Notes: a model not told the origin generated them from the letters alone. DNA of 64,000 nucleotides from Streptomyces sp. NBC_01244 (GCF_035987325.1 NZ_CP108488.1:2294001-2358000), one strand, 5' to 3'; numbered from the stretch's first letter, positions 8,715 to 17,541 are shown. A program made the numbers and translations.

Positions 8715-9698
8715 GTGATTGTGGACTGCGCCATGTACCGCGAAGGCCGCCGCTCAGAGGCGCCCGACGACTTCTCCGATGCCCTCGAGGAGGCGCGGTC
8801 CATCGGCGACGCCTTCCTCTGGGTGGGCATGTACGAGCCCACGGAGAAGGAATTCGAGCACGTCAGCCAGGAGTTCGGGCTGCACCCGCTGGCGGTGGAG
8901 GACGCGCTGACCGCGCACCAGCGGCCGAAGATGGAGGTCTACGACGATTCGCTGTTCGTGGTCCTGAAGCCGGTGATGTACGACGACGCTGCCGACACGG
9001 TGACCACGGGCGAGCTGATGGTGTTCATCGGCGACTCCTTCGTCGTCACGGTCCGGCACGGCGAGGGGGCCGCGCTGGCCGCCGTGCGCCACCGCCTGGA
9101 GCAGGACCCCGAGGTGCTCCGGCACGGCCCCACGGCGGTGCTGTACGCGGTCTCGGACGCCGTGGTGGACCACTACATCGATGTGGCAGCCGAGCTCCAG
9201 GCGGATCTGGAGGAGCTGGAGGCGGAGGTCTTCTCTCCGAATCCCGCGGACAGCAAGAACACCGCCGCCCGGATCTACGGGTTCAAGCGGCAGGTCCTGG
9301 AGTTCCGCCGGGCCACGAGTCCGCTGCTGCAGCCGATGGACCGGCTCGCCTTCGGGAACGTGCCCTTCGTGCACGAGCACGCGCAGCCGTTCTTCCGCGA
9401 CGTCGCCGACCACCTGACGAAGGCGAACGAGTACATCGAGGGCCTGGACCGGCTGCTGTCGGACGCGCTGGCCGCGCACCTGGCGCAGATGGGCGTCCGG
9501 CAGAACGACGACATGCGCAAGATCTCCGCCTGGGCGGCCATGGCGGCGGTCCCGACCATGGTGGCGGGGATCTACGGGATGAACTTCGAGCACATGCCGG
9601 AGCTCACGCACCGCTGGGGCTATCCGCTGGTGCTGCTGGTGATGGCGGTCGTCTGCGTGGGCCTGCACCGGATGTTCAAGCGGCGCGGCTGGCTCTAG
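8715..9698 (+). CDS. corA: CorA-type magnesium/cobalt channel
   Basis: The 327-residue protein has the cytoplasmic funnel domain, a long helical segment (about 150-260) and two C-terminal membrane helices. The first ends in the signature Y-G-M-N-F-E-H-M-P-E near residue 290, which forms the selectivity filter. It would mediate Mg2+ influx. The start GTG at 8715 gives V-I-V-D-C-A-M-Y-R. An AACAAT box at 8703-8708 lies 6 nt before it and no Shine-Dalgarno is seen, so this too may be leaderless. ATG at 8733 is the alternative start. It diverges from the phosphomutase-like gene across 62 bp. Confidence 0.9.
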   Translation: MIVDCAMYREGRRSEAPDDFSDALEEARSIGDAFLWVGMYEPTEKEFEHVSQEFGLHPLAVEDALTAHQRPKMEVYDDSLFVVLKPVMYDDAADTVTTGELMVFIGDSFVVTVRHGEGAALAAVRHRLEQDPEVLRHGPTAVLYAVSDAVVDHYIDVAAELQADLEELEAEVFSPNPADSKNTAARIYGFKRQVLEFRRATSPLLQPMDRLAFGNVPFVHEHAQPFFRDVADHLTKANEYIEGLDRLLSDALAAHLAQMGVRQNDDMRKISAWAAMAAVPTMVAGIYGMNFEHMPELTHRWGYPLVLLVMAVVCVGLHRMFKRRGWL

Positions 9699-9710
9699 GG
9701 GGTGTCCGGG

Positions 9711-9734
9711 CGGACCCGGGCCGGGCCGGGTCCG
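9711..9734. terminator. Hairpin between convergent corA and ferritin-like gene
   Basis: A 9-bp perfect stem (9711-9719 with 9726-9734) in the 60-bp convergent gap is the likely shared terminator. Confidence 0.6.
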
Positions 9735-9758
9735 AACGGGACGGTCTGAAGGGACGGC

Positions 9759-10547
9759 CTAGGCGAACTCGGGTGCCGAGGTCGGCGTGCCGCCCAGCGG
9801 GTTGCTCCGCTCCGGCGGGCGCAGGTCGACCATGCGGTGCCAGCCGCTGAACCGCTCGTACGCGTACATCCCGCGGATCCCGGCGGCCAGCGCGGCCGCC
9901 TTCGGTGCGGGCCAGCCCAGCAGCCGCCCCATGTGGCCCATGACGGCGAGGCTCACGTCCCGGTAGACGCCGATCTCGGCGAGCGCGCACTCGCGCAGCA
10001 CCCGGTGGATGGTGCGGCCGTGGCCGGCGCGGGCGAGGCGGAGCAGTTCCTCGTGGCAGTAGGCCAGGTGGTTGTCCTCGTCCCCGCCGATGATGCGGAT
10101 GGCCTTGCCGAGCTCCGGGTCGCTCCCGAAGTACCGGACGAGCATGACCATCTGGTCGGCGGCGCGCTGCTCGGTGACCCGGCTGTGCGCGAGGTAGACG
10201 ACGATGTCCTCCTCGCTCAGGGCCCGCTCGCCGCGCAGCTTCTCGTGGCTCAGGCCGACGCCGCGGCGCTCCAGCAGCTTCGTGTAGTCGGTCTCCGGCG
10301 GGACGGGTACGGGGGGCAGGCCGCGCTTGCGGAGCAGCGCGTTGAAGATCCGGCCGTGTTTGTCCTCGTCGGCGCCGTGCCGGGTGATCTTGGGCGCGAG
10401 GTCGCGCATGGAATCGGGCACCAGGGCCGCGATCCGGGCGTTCTCCCAGCCGCCCTGGGACTCGCCGCCGGCGGCGATGGAGCAGAACAGCTGGAAGGAA
10501 GCGTCGTGGTCGACGATCTCCCGGAACAGGCTGCGCGCAGAGAGCAT
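9759..10547 (-). CDS. Ferritin-like domain protein
   Basis: The 262-residue, mostly helical protein has two E-x-x-H type motifs, D-E-D-K-H-G-R near residue 56 and G-D-E-D-N-H-L-A near residue 155. Glu and His residues in these positions are typical di-iron ligands of ferritin-like four-helix bundles. It could be an iron or redox enzyme of unknown substrate. The start at M-L-S-A-R-S-L-F-R-E is chosen because the upstream open frame is Arg/Pro-rich shadow sequence. No clear ribosome binding site is seen. It faces corA tail to tail. Confidence 0.75.
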   Translation of the reverse strand: MLSARSLFREIVDHDASFQLFCSIAAGGESQGGWENARIAALVPDSMRDLAPKITRHGADEDKHGRIFNALLRKRGLPPVPVPPETDYTKLLERRGVGLSHEKLRGERALSEEDIVVYLAHSRVTEQRAADQMVMLVRYFGSDPELGKAIRIIGGDEDNHLAYCHEELLRLARAGHGRTIHRVLRECALAEIGVYRDVSLAVMGHMGRLLGWPAPKAAALAAGIRGMYAYERFSGWHRMVDLRPPERSNPLGGTPTSAPEFA

Positions 10548-10676
10548 GTCTCGAGTCAAGGGCCGATTCGCGGGCGGGGCAACCGGGTGCGGCGTACGGC
10601 TCGGCCGAATGAACGACCGCGACCGGTGGGGCCGGGGGCGTAACCCCCCGGGCACCCCGCGCGTTGTTGGCTGTGT

Positions 10677-10718
10677 CGGCCGTGGCGGGGAAGACCCCCC
10701 GAGCCCCCACCACGGCCG
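10677..10718 (-). terminator. Hairpin downstream of the F420-type oxidoreductase gene
   Basis: A 9-bp stem (10677-10685 with 10710-10718) begins 14 bp after the stop of the gene at 10732 on the minus strand. The loop is long (24 nt) and partly self-complementary. Confidence 0.55.
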
Positions 10719-10731
10719 CAGATCTCCTTTT

Positions 10732-11781
10732 TCACGCCAGGCCGGCGAGCTCCATGGCCTCGACGCCGGCCCGCAGGGCGGCGGTCCGCTCCTCCAGGGT
10801 GAAGCCGGCCGGGGCGAGCGTCAGGGTGGTGACCCCGGCCTCCGCGTAGGCCCGCATCCCGTCGGCGATCCGCTCGACCGGGCCCAGCAGGGTGGTGGAG
10901 TCGATCAGCGAGTGCGGGACCGCGGCGGCCGCGCCCTGCTTGTCGCCCGCCAGGTACTTGTCCTGGATCTCGGCGGCTTCCTTCTCGTAGCCCATGCGCT
11001 GGGCCAGCTGGTTGTAGAAGTTCTGCTTGCGGCTGCCCATGCCGCCCACGTACAGGGCGGTGTAGGGGCGGAACATGTCCGCGAGCCCGGCCACGTCCTC
11101 GCCGAGGGCCAGCGGCACGGTCGGGCAGACGTCGAAGCCGTCCATCGTCAGCCCGGCCTTTTCGCGGCCCGCCCGGATGTGGGTGAGCGCGGTGGCTTCC
11201 AGGTGCTCGGCGGCCGGGAAGATCAGGAGGGCGCCGTCGGCGATCTCGCCGGTCTGCTCCAGGTTCTTCGGGCCGATGGCGGCGATGTAGAGCGGGATGT
11301 GCTCTCGCTCGGGGTGCACGGTCAGCTTGAGCGGCTTGCCCGGCCCGCCGGGCAGCGGCAGGGTCCAGTGCTCGCCCTCGTAGGACAGCCGTTCCCGGGT
11401 CATCGCCTTGCGGACGATCTCCACGTACTCGCGGGTCCGCGCGAGCGGCTTGTCGAACTTCACCCCGTACCAGCCCTCGGACACCTGGGGTCCGGAGACC
11501 CCGAGGCCGAGCCGGAAACGGCCCTTGGTGAGGGAGTCGAGGGTGGCGGCCGTCATGGCCGTCATGGCGGGCTGGCGGGCCGGGATCTGCAGGATGGCGG
11601 AGCCCACGTCGATGCGCTCGGTCTGGGCGGCGACCCAGGCGAGCACGGTCGGCGCGTCGGAGCCGTAGGCCTCCGCGGCCCAGCAGACGTCGTAGCCGAG
11701 GCGGTCGGCCTCCTGCGCGACGGCCAGGTTGTCGGCGTCCATGCCAGCGCCCCAGTAGCCGAGATTGATGCCGAGCCGCAT
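10732..11781 (-). CDS. LLM-class F420-dependent oxidoreductase
   Basis: The 349-residue product is a luciferase-like TIM-barrel protein of the F420-dependent type common in actinobacteria. It begins R-L-G-I-N-L-G-Y-W-G, has the family motif F-R-L-G-L-G-V-S-G-P-Q near residue 98 and ends with a G-V-T-T-L-T-L-A-P strand. It would use reduced F420 (or FMN) for an unidentified redox reaction. AGGGGA lies 6-8 nt before the ATG. The upstream open frame crosses the divergent aldo/keto reductase gene and is not coding. A small palindrome at 11801-11814 lies in the divergent region. Confidence 0.88.
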   Translation of the reverse strand: MRLGINLGYWGAGMDADNLAVAQEADRLGYDVCWAAEAYGSDAPTVLAWVAAQTERIDVGSAILQIPARQPAMTAMTAATLDSLTKGRFRLGLGVSGPQVSEGWYGVKFDKPLARTREYVEIVRKAMTRERLSYEGEHWTLPLPGGPGKPLKLTVHPEREHIPLYIAAIGPKNLEQTGEIADGALLIFPAAEHLEATALTHIRAGREKAGLTMDGFDVCPTVPLALGEDVAGLADMFRPYTALYVGGMGSRKQNFYNQLAQRMGYEKEAAEIQDKYLAGDKQGAAAAVPHSLIDSTTLLGPVERIADGMRAYAEAGVTTLTLAPAGFTLEERTAALRAGVEAMELAGLA

Positions 11782-11800
11782 AAGTCGTCCCCTTACCGGT

Positions 11801-11814
11801 TTACCGATCAGTAA
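11801..11814. promoter_or_regulatory. Possible operator between divergent oxidoreductase genes
   Basis: TTACCGATCAGTAA is a near-perfect 14-bp dyad (one mismatched pair) about 20 bp before the F420-type gene. It is preceded by a related TTACCGGTTTACCG. Its shape suits a TetR or MarR operator, but no cognate regulator is adjacent. Confidence 0.35.
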
Positions 11815-11881
11815 CGTAGGTCTGCGGGGACTGTAGCGCGCCCGGCCGTCCCGCGTCAGTGCGGCAGTAGTCTCAGCCCTC

Positions 11882-12874
11882 ATGGAGCAGAGGCATCTCG
11901 GCCGCACCGGACTGCGCGTCTCCCGGATCGGTCTCGGCACACTGACCTGGGGCCGGTCGGCGGACGGACCGGACGAGGCGGAAGCGGCCGCGCAGTTGAA
12001 GACGTTCTGGAACGCGGGCGGCACGCTCGTGGACACCGCCGACGTGTACGGCGGCGGTGAAGCGGAGTACCTCCTCGGGCAGTTGATCGGTTCCGTCGTC
12101 CCGCGGCGGGATCTGGTGATCGCGACGAAGGCGGGCGGCGTCGCGGATCCGGACCGCCGCTTCGACGCCTCGCGCGGCCACCTCCTTGCCGCGCTGGACG
12201 ATTCCCTGGCGCGTCTGGACACGGACTACGTCGACCTCTGGCAGGTCCACGCCTTCGATCCCTGGACCCCGCTGGAGGAGACCCTCCAGGCGCTGGACAT
12301 CGCGGTGAGCAGCGGCCGGACGCGGTACGCGGGCGTGTCGAACTTCAGCGGCTGGCAGCTCGCGAAGGCGGCGACCTGGCAGCTCGCGGCGCCGGGGGTA
12401 CGCACCCGGCTGGCGTCGACCCAGATGGAGTACTCCCTGCTCCAGCGCGGCGTGGAACGGGAGGTGGTCCCGGCCGCGCTGGACCTGGGGGTCTCCCTCC
12501 TCCCCTCCTCCCCGCTGGGCCGGGGCGTCCTGACGGGCAAGTACCGGTCCGGCACCCCGGCGGACTCCCGGGGCGCTTCGGAAACCCTCGCGGCGTTCGT
12601 GGACCCGTACCTCGACGAGCCGGCGAGCCGGATCGTGGACGCGGTGGCGACGGCCGCGCACGGACTGGCGGTGACCCCGCTCCAGGTGGCCCTGGCCTGG
12701 GTCCGGGACCGCCCCGGGGTGGCCGCCCCGATCGTCGGCGCGCGCACGTCGGCGCAGCTCGGGCAGGCCCTGTCGGTGGAGGCCCTTAGTCTTCCGGAGG
12801 AGATCCGCCAAGCGCTGGACGACGTCTCGGCGCCCGTCCACCGCTACCCCGATCAGGACTGGAGCACTTTGTGA
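11882..12874 (+). CDS. Aldo/keto reductase
   Basis: The 330-residue NADPH-dependent reductase has the AKR catalytic residues: Asp and Tyr in D-T-A-D-V-Y-G-G-G near residue 50, Lys in V-I-A-T-K-A-G near 82 and His in L-W-Q-V-H-A-F near 123. The cofactor strand A-P-I-V-G-A-R-T near 282 completes the fold. The substrate is unknown. TAGTCT (11868-11873) lies 8 nt before the ATG with no ribosome binding site, suggesting a leaderless mRNA. Its TGA overlaps the GTG of the RecD-like gene by 4 bp, so the two are translationally coupled, which is an unusual pairing. Confidence 0.92.
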   Translation: MEQRHLGRTGLRVSRIGLGTLTWGRSADGPDEAEAAAQLKTFWNAGGTLVDTADVYGGGEAEYLLGQLIGSVVPRRDLVIATKAGGVADPDRRFDASRGHLLAALDDSLARLDTDYVDLWQVHAFDPWTPLEETLQALDIAVSSGRTRYAGVSNFSGWQLAKAATWQLAAPGVRTRLASTQMEYSLLQRGVEREVVPAALDLGVSLLPSSPLGRGVLTGKYRSGTPADSRGASETLAAFVDPYLDEPASRIVDAVATAAHGLAVTPLQVALAWVRDRPGVAAPIVGARTSAQLGQALSVEALSLPEEIRQALDDVSAPVHRYPDQDWSTL

Positions 12875-15282
12875 GCGACACCGCCGCCACCGATGCCGCC
12901 GCCGCGGCCCCGGAGGACCCGGCCGCCCCCGCTGCGGAGCCCGGGACGGCACCGGACCCGGAGACCGCCCCGGCCCAAGGTGACGCACCCGCGGAAACCC
13001 ACCCGCCGGCACCGGAACCCACCCCGATGCCCCAGCCGACCGACTCCGACGCCCCCGACACCGACGAGCCGAAACCCCAGACGGCCGCCTCCGGCGAAGC
13101 CGGGGAGCCGGAGGACGAGACCGGGGGCCCGGACGGCGAAGCCGGGGAGCCGGGCGGCGAAGCCGCGGGTTCTGTCGGCGAAGCCGAAGGTGCGGACGGC
13201 GAAGCCGTGGAGCTGGACGGGGGGCCGGGGGCGGAGCCCTCGGTTTCGGGAAGGGGCGGGGTGGGGGAAAGCCCCGCAGGGCCCACCGACGGCGGCACGG
13301 GGGCGGCGGGGGCCGCCGAGGCCGCGCCCCAGCTCAGCGAAGCCGCGGCCGAGCTGGCCGCGCAGAAGATCGAGCGGGAGCGCATCGCCCGCCGCAAGGC
13401 GGAGCGCGAAGCCCCCGTAGAGGCCGGCGCCAAGCTCAGCGGCACGGCCGCCGACCTGCTGGCCGCCGTACGGGCCGTGGAGGGCGGCGGCAAGCCCCCC
13501 GCCGTGTTCGACGCGCCCCCGGCGCCCCGCCGGCCGGAGCCCGCGGCGGCGCCCACCCCGGCGCGCACCCCCGCACCCGCCCCCGCGCCGCAGGCGGACG
13601 CCCCCTCCCCCGACGCCGTCCAGGCGATCCGAGCCGTCCTGGCCAGGGGCGGCGCCCCCGAGACCCTCGCCCCGCAGACCGCCGCCGCCCTCGGCGAGGA
13701 CGCCGCCGAGCAGCTCGCCGAGTCCCCCTGGCGGCTGCTGGCCGTCGCCGGGGTCCGCCCGACCCAGGCCGACGGGTTCGCCCGCGCCCTGCTCGGCGCG
13801 GAGGCGACCGGCCCCGGGGACGAGCGGCGGGCCGCCGCCCTGGTGGGCTGGCTGCTGGCGCAGGCCGCCGCCAAGGGCCACACCGTGCTCGAAGCCCCGA
13901 CCCTGGAGTCGGCCCTCGCCCAGTACGGCGTGCCGGACCCCGCGGAGGCCCTGGAGGCGGCCGTCGGCGAGGGCGCCGCGCTGGCTTTCGAGGAGCCCGT
14001 CGGGCCGCCCGTAGCCGAGCCCACCGAGGACGAGGAGCAGCCCGTACGGATCCTGGTGGGCCTGGAGGGCTGCGCCATGGCCGAGGAGAGCCTCGCCGAG
14101 GGCCTGGCCCGGCTCGCCAACACCTTCACGGACCCCGCCGACTGGAACAAGGCCGCCACCGGCACCGGCGCCGAGCTGATCCGCGCCGCCGCCGGGCACG
14201 GGCTGGTCACCCACACCGGCGGCGAGGCCGCCCGCGCCGAACCCCGCGCACTGCTCGCCGCCGCCCGGGAGTTCGGCCTGCGGGCCTGCCTGGCCGCGCA
14301 CGCCCCGGCCGAGGGGGCCGTCACCGTGGCGGGCCTGCTGGCAGGCGCCGAGGGCCCGGGCCGGGACGCGGACGGGCAGTTCGCGCTGGACCTGCTCATC
14401 GTCCTGGACGCCCCGCAGCTGGACGTGGAGACGGCCGCCGCGCTGGTGGAGTCCGTCCCCGACGGCGCCCGCCTGGTGTTGTCCGGCGACCCGTCGGTGC
14501 TCGGCTCCGCCGGTCCCGGCCGGGTCTTCGCCGATGTGCTCGCGGCCCGCGCCTGCCCGCAGCTCGTCTCCCGGATCCCCGACAGGGGCCCGATCGGCGA
14601 GCTGGTCTCGGGCGTCGGCGTCGGCGAGCTGAACCAGGTCGACGCCCCCGGCAAGGAGGTCGTCATCGTCCCGGTCCGCGACGCCGGGGAGGCGGTGCAC
14701 CGCACCGTACAGCTGGTCGCCGAGTCGGTGCCCCGCGCCTTCGGGATCCCGGCGGACGCCGTCCAGGTGATCACCCCGGGCCACGGCGGCCCGGCCGGCA
14801 CCCGCGCGCTCAACGCGGCCCTCAAGGAGCGGCTGAACCCGGGCCCCGGCCGGTTCGGCGGCTTCGACCCCGGTGACCGGGTCGTCCACGTGCCCTCCGC
14901 CGGGCGGGCGCTGCCGGCCCGTGTGGTGTCGGCCGACGCACAGGGGCTGCACCTGGCCGGAGCCGCGGGCGCGCGGATCGTCGTACCGAAGGAGCGGGTG
15001 GAGTCGCAGGTGCGGCACGGCTGGGCCGTGACGGCGCACCAGGCCGTCGGCTCGCGCTGGCCCGCGGCGGTCGTCGTCCTGCCCGGGGACGCGGCTCAGG
15101 CCCTGTCGCGGGACTGGGTCTACACGGCTTTCGGCCGGGCCGAGCGTCACCTGTCGGTGGTGCACGGAGTGGACCAGGCGCTGCCGCGTGCGGTCGCGGA
15201 AGTACCGGCGAAGCCCCGTACGACCCGGCTGGCGGGTCTACTGCGGGCGCTCGTGGCGTCCGCGACGGCGGAGCCCCTCTGA
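12871..15282 (+). CDS. Degenerate RecD2-like helicase with helix-hairpin-helix region
   Basis: The 803-residue protein begins with about 150 Pro/Glu/Gly/Ala-rich residues and a charged helix (155-185). A helix-hairpin-helix-like region follows (about 250-330), then a region aligned by eye with RecD2. G-D-P-S-V-L-G-S-A-G-P-G near 538 matches motif III. A G-D-R-V-V-H-V SH3-like strand is near 670. H-G-W-A-V-T-A-H-Q-A-V-G-S near 716 and V-Y-T-A-F-G-R-A near 752 match motifs V/VI. The Walker A (GxGKT/S) is absent where expected near 397, and motif II reads L-D-A-P instead of D-E-A. ATPase activity is therefore unlikely. DNA binding is plausible. The GTG overlaps the upstream stop by 4 bp. Confidence 0.75.
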   Translation: MSDTAATDAAAAAPEDPAAPAAEPGTAPDPETAPAQGDAPAETHPPAPEPTPMPQPTDSDAPDTDEPKPQTAASGEAGEPEDETGGPDGEAGEPGGEAAGSVGEAEGADGEAVELDGGPGAEPSVSGRGGVGESPAGPTDGGTGAAGAAEAAPQLSEAAAELAAQKIERERIARRKAEREAPVEAGAKLSGTAADLLAAVRAVEGGGKPPAVFDAPPAPRRPEPAAAPTPARTPAPAPAPQADAPSPDAVQAIRAVLARGGAPETLAPQTAAALGEDAAEQLAESPWRLLAVAGVRPTQADGFARALLGAEATGPGDERRAAALVGWLLAQAAAKGHTVLEAPTLESALAQYGVPDPAEALEAAVGEGAALAFEEPVGPPVAEPTEDEEQPVRILVGLEGCAMAEESLAEGLARLANTFTDPADWNKAATGTGAELIRAAAGHGLVTHTGGEAARAEPRALLAAAREFGLRACLAAHAPAEGAVTVAGLLAGAEGPGRDADGQFALDLLIVLDAPQLDVETAAALVESVPDGARLVLSGDPSVLGSAGPGRVFADVLAARACPQLVSRIPDRGPIGELVSGVGVGELNQVDAPGKEVVIVPVRDAGEAVHRTVQLVAESVPRAFGIPADAVQVITPGHGGPAGTRALNAALKERLNPGPGRFGGFDPGDRVVHVPSAGRALPARVVSADAQGLHLAGAAGARIVVPKERVESQVRHGWAVTAHQAVGSRWPAAVVVLPGDAAQALSRDWVYTAFGRAERHLSVVHGVDQALPRAVAEVPAKPRTTRLAGLLRALVASATAEPL

Positions 15283-15290
15283 CGGACGTA

Positions 15291-15326
15291 CCGCGGCCCC
15301 CGTCCCGGGTGGGACGGGGGCCGCGG
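15291..15326. terminator. Hairpin between convergent genes
   Basis: A perfect 16-bp stem (15291-15306 with 15311-15326) with a 4-nt loop begins 8 bp after the RecD-like gene and precedes the convergent hypothetical gene. Confidence 0.88.
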
Positions 15327-15370
15327 TGCGTTCCGTACGAGGTGTCGCGCGGGTCGGGGCCAGACCGGGG

Positions 15371-16057
15371 TCAGGCCGGGGTCAGGCCCCGCTCGGCCGG
15401 CGCGCCGTCCTCGGCCCCCTCGCCGCCTTCGGCGTCCTCCGCGTACTCGTCGTCTTCGTCTTCCCCGTCGAAGACCGAGCTGACGTCGAACCGGTGCATC
15501 ACGTCCTGCGGGTCGATGTGGGCGAAGGGCGTGCCGAGCCACTCCCCCGGTTCGGCGACCTCTTCCGAAGCGGCGATCCACAGCGTGGAGTCGCCCTCCT
15601 CCAGACCGAAGTCCTTGGCGCGGGAGGCGATTTCGTCCGGCTCGTACTCGCCGAAGAGAACGCCGAGCGCGTCGGCGGTGCCGCCGTCGTGGTCGAGTTC
15701 GGCTTCGCGGTCGTGCGCGACGACGCGTTCGGCCTGGGCGATCAGGCGCGCCGGCTCGACGACGGCGTAGTCGCGGCGGATGAGCACGCTGAAGGCGGCG
15801 GGTTCGGCGGGGCCGGTGTACGGGAGCCCGTCCTCGGGAGTGGGGATCTCGAACGGGGTGACCTCGTCGTAGCGGTCGTAGAGGAGCTCGTCGTACTCCT
15901 CGGCGGCGGCGGCGAGTTCGTTGAACGCGGCGTAGACGTCCGGATCATCGTCCCCGATCCTGCTCTCGACCGCGGCGAGGTGACGGTCGAGCGCGGCCTT
16001 GACCGCCTCGGCGGCGGCGCGTACCTCGGCAACAGTGGGCAGAGCGGCATCAGACAT
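15371..16057 (-). CDS. Conserved hypothetical acidic protein
   Basis: The 228-residue protein is acidic and helical in its first 60 residues, then has an alpha/beta central part (V-L-I-R-R-D-Y-A-V-V near 88). It ends in a strongly acidic tail with F-D-G-E-D-E-D-D-E-Y. I recognise no enzyme motif; similar unassigned proteins sit near the chaplin locus in streptomycetes from memory. The start M-S-D-A-A-L-P-T-V is chosen over an upstream in-frame codon because the extension overlaps the divergent gene's promoter. Confidence 0.7.
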   Translation of the reverse strand: MSDAALPTVAEVRAAAEAVKAALDRHLAAVESRIGDDDPDVYAAFNELAAAAEEYDELLYDRYDEVTPFEIPTPEDGLPYTGPAEPAAFSVLIRRDYAVVEPARLIAQAERVVAHDREAELDHDGGTADALGVLFGEYEPDEIASRAKDFGLEEGDSTLWIAASEEVAEPGEWLGTPFAHIDPQDVMHRFDVSSVFDGEDEDDEYAEDAEGGEGAEDGAPAERGLTPA

Positions 16058-16104
16058 AGTGCAGACGCTATCCGTAGCGGGGCTCTCGCGGCACAATAGA
16101 TGCG

Positions 16105-16293
16105 ATGCCGGAATACGAATTTGTCGACTTGTACGTGCCCCGCGGGGTTCCACGTCAGGAAACGACCCGCCTGCTGACAGAACACGCCGAGTACGGGCAT
16201 TGGGAGCTCGACCGGCTGACCCTGCTTCGGGACGGCAGTCGCCGCGTGCGACTGCGCCGCCGGATCATCCGCCAGGTCCGCGCGACCTGGTGA
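16105..16293 (+). CDS. Small DUF5703-type protein
   Basis: This 62-residue basic protein begins M-P-E-Y-E-F-V-D-L-Y-V-P-R-G-V and ends in an Arg-rich helix. It resembles the DUF5703 family of actinobacteria; function unknown. CACAAT at 16092-16097 lies 7 nt before the ATG with no ribosome binding site, so it is probably leaderless. It diverges from the acidic hypothetical gene and converges on the long chaplin gene. Confidence 0.7.
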   Translation: MPEYEFVDLYVPRGVPRQETTRLLTEHAEYGHWELDRLTLLRDGSRRVRLRRRIIRQVRATW

Positions 16294-16321
16294 CGCGGGC
16301 CCCTGGGGCGGGGCCCGCGTC
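16292..16321. terminator. Hairpin between small DUF5703-type gene and long chaplin gene
   Basis: A 12-bp perfect stem (16292-16303 with 16310-16321), loop 6 nt, starts within the stop codon of the plus-strand gene and ends 11 bp before the convergent chaplin stop. Confidence 0.8.
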
Positions 16322-16332
16322 CTGAGGAACCG

Positions 16333-17130
16333 TCAGGCCGCGCTGCGTGCCCGGCGGTAGAGCACGGCGCCGGCCAGCAGCATGCCCGCGGCCAGGGGCA
16401 CCCCGGCGGTGAGGACGTCACCGGAACCCGTGGCGGCGAGTCCCCCGGCGGGGGTTGCACCAGTCCCGCTACCCGCCCCCGTCCCGGGGCCGGCTCCCTG
16501 GGCGGGGTGCGTCACCGGGGTCGCCGAGCCGGCGCCGGGACCCGTTCCGGGGCCCGCACCGGGGCCGGGCCCGGCGGGAGTACCGGGCTGCTGCCCGGTA
16601 CCCGGACCGACGGGGGTGCCGGGGCCGCCCGGGTTGCCGTGGTCACCAGGACCGCCGGGGCCACCGGGGTTGCCGTGGTCACCGGGGTTGCCCGGATTCC
16701 CGTGATCCCCCGGACCGCCCGGATTCCCGTGGTCGCCCGGACCGCCCGGGTGGTCCGGGTGCCCCGGGCCGGTGTCCTCGTCGCACGGTTCGTGCGGGTT
16801 GCCTGGGTGTTCGGGGTGTTCGGGGTGGTCCGGGTGCTGAGGGTGTTGTGGGTGCTGCGGATGTCCGGGCCGGCCCGGGAGGTTCGCGCAGCGGTTTCCG
16901 AAGGCCGGATTCAGGGCCCCCACCACCGTCACCGTGTTCCCGCAGGCGTTCAGCGGTGCGTCCACGGGTGCCTCGAGGGCGTTCCCGGACAGCAGTCCCG
17001 GTGAGTGTGCGGCGCGGCCGGAGGCGCCGGAGTCCGCGTGCGCGTAGCCCCCTCCGAGCGCGAGCAGACCCCCCGCGGCCGCCATGGTGATCAAGGTCTT
17101 CTTGCCGGTGACCTGTACCTGTCGTCGCAT
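16333..17130 (-). CDS. chpC: Long chaplin with collagen-like linker and LAXTG sorting signal
   Basis: The 265-residue secreted protein has a signal peptide (1-31) and one chaplin domain (about 32-82) with [17 protein letters not shown] and its paired cysteines. It then has a linker of about 145 residues rich in His-Pro and G-P-G-D-H-G-N-P-G repeats, a L-A-A-T-G sorting motif at 231-235, a hydrophobic helix and an Arg-rich tail. A class E sortase would anchor it to the wall, where chaplins form the hydrophobic aerial-hyphae coat. Described long chaplins ChpA-C carry two chaplin domains; here only one is seen. GGGGA precedes the ATG. It is downstream of chpH on the same strand. Confidence 0.88.
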   Translation of the reverse strand: MRRQVQVTGKKTLITMAAAGGLLALGGGYAHADSGASGRAAHSPGLLSGNALEAPVDAPLNACGNTVTVVGALNPAFGNRCANLPGRPGHPQHPQHPQHPDHPEHPEHPGNPHEPCDEDTGPGHPDHPGGPGDHGNPGGPGDHGNPGNPGDHGNPGGPGGPGDHGNPGGPGTPVGPGTGQQPGTPAGPGPGAGPGTGPGAGSATPVTHPAQGAGPGTGAGSGTGATPAGGLAATGSGDVLTAGVPLAAGMLLAGAVLYRRARSAA

Positions 17131-17260
17131 CTGTACTTCGTCCCCTGGTGTGTGCGTCGTGCACGCGCACGCACGTGCACGCCCGATCGGCGCACCGGCC
17201 GCACAGGCTCCCCCGCCTGGCGCGCCGAAAAGATCGTCATCGGGCCCGTAAAGCCCGGCA

Positions 17261-17290
17261 GCCCCGGAGCGCTGGAATGCGCTCCGGGGC
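17261..17290 (-). terminator. Terminator after chpH
   Basis: A 12-bp perfect stem (17261-17272 with 17279-17290) with a 6-nt loop lies 18 bp after the chpH stop, so the short and long chaplins may be separate transcripts. Confidence 0.8.
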
Positions 17291-17307
17291 CGAGTACTTC
17301 AGATACG

Positions 17308-17541
17308 TCAGGCGTTGACGCAGGTGTTGCCGAAAGCCGGGTTCAGCAGGCCGATCACGGAGATCGTGTTACCGCAGACGTTCACGGGAACGTGGACCGG
17401 AACCTGGACGACGTTGCCGGACAGGACACCGGGGGAGCCGATGGCCGCACCCTGGGCACCCGCGTCGGCGACAGCCAGACCCGCACCCGCGAGAACCAGA
17501 CCACCGGTGACAGCCGCAGCGGCGGCAACCTTCTTGAACAT
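17308..17541 (-). CDS. chpH: Short chaplin ChpH
   Basis: The 77-residue product has a signal peptide (about 1-26, ending A-V-A-D-A) and a single mature chaplin domain with the two conserved cysteines in C-G-N-T-I-S-V-I-G-L-L-N-P-A-F-G-N-T-C. It is nearly identical to ChpH as I recall it from S. coelicolor. It self-assembles into amphipathic amyloid fibrils at the air interface and allows aerial growth. AGGAGG lies 5 nt before the ATG. A sequence matching the sigma-BldN promoter consensus lies about 50-75 bp upstream. Confidence 0.95.
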   Translation of the reverse strand: MFKKVAAAAAVTGGLVLAGAGLAVADAGAQGAAIGSPGVLSGNVVQVPVHVPVNVCGNTISVIGLLNPAFGNTCVNA

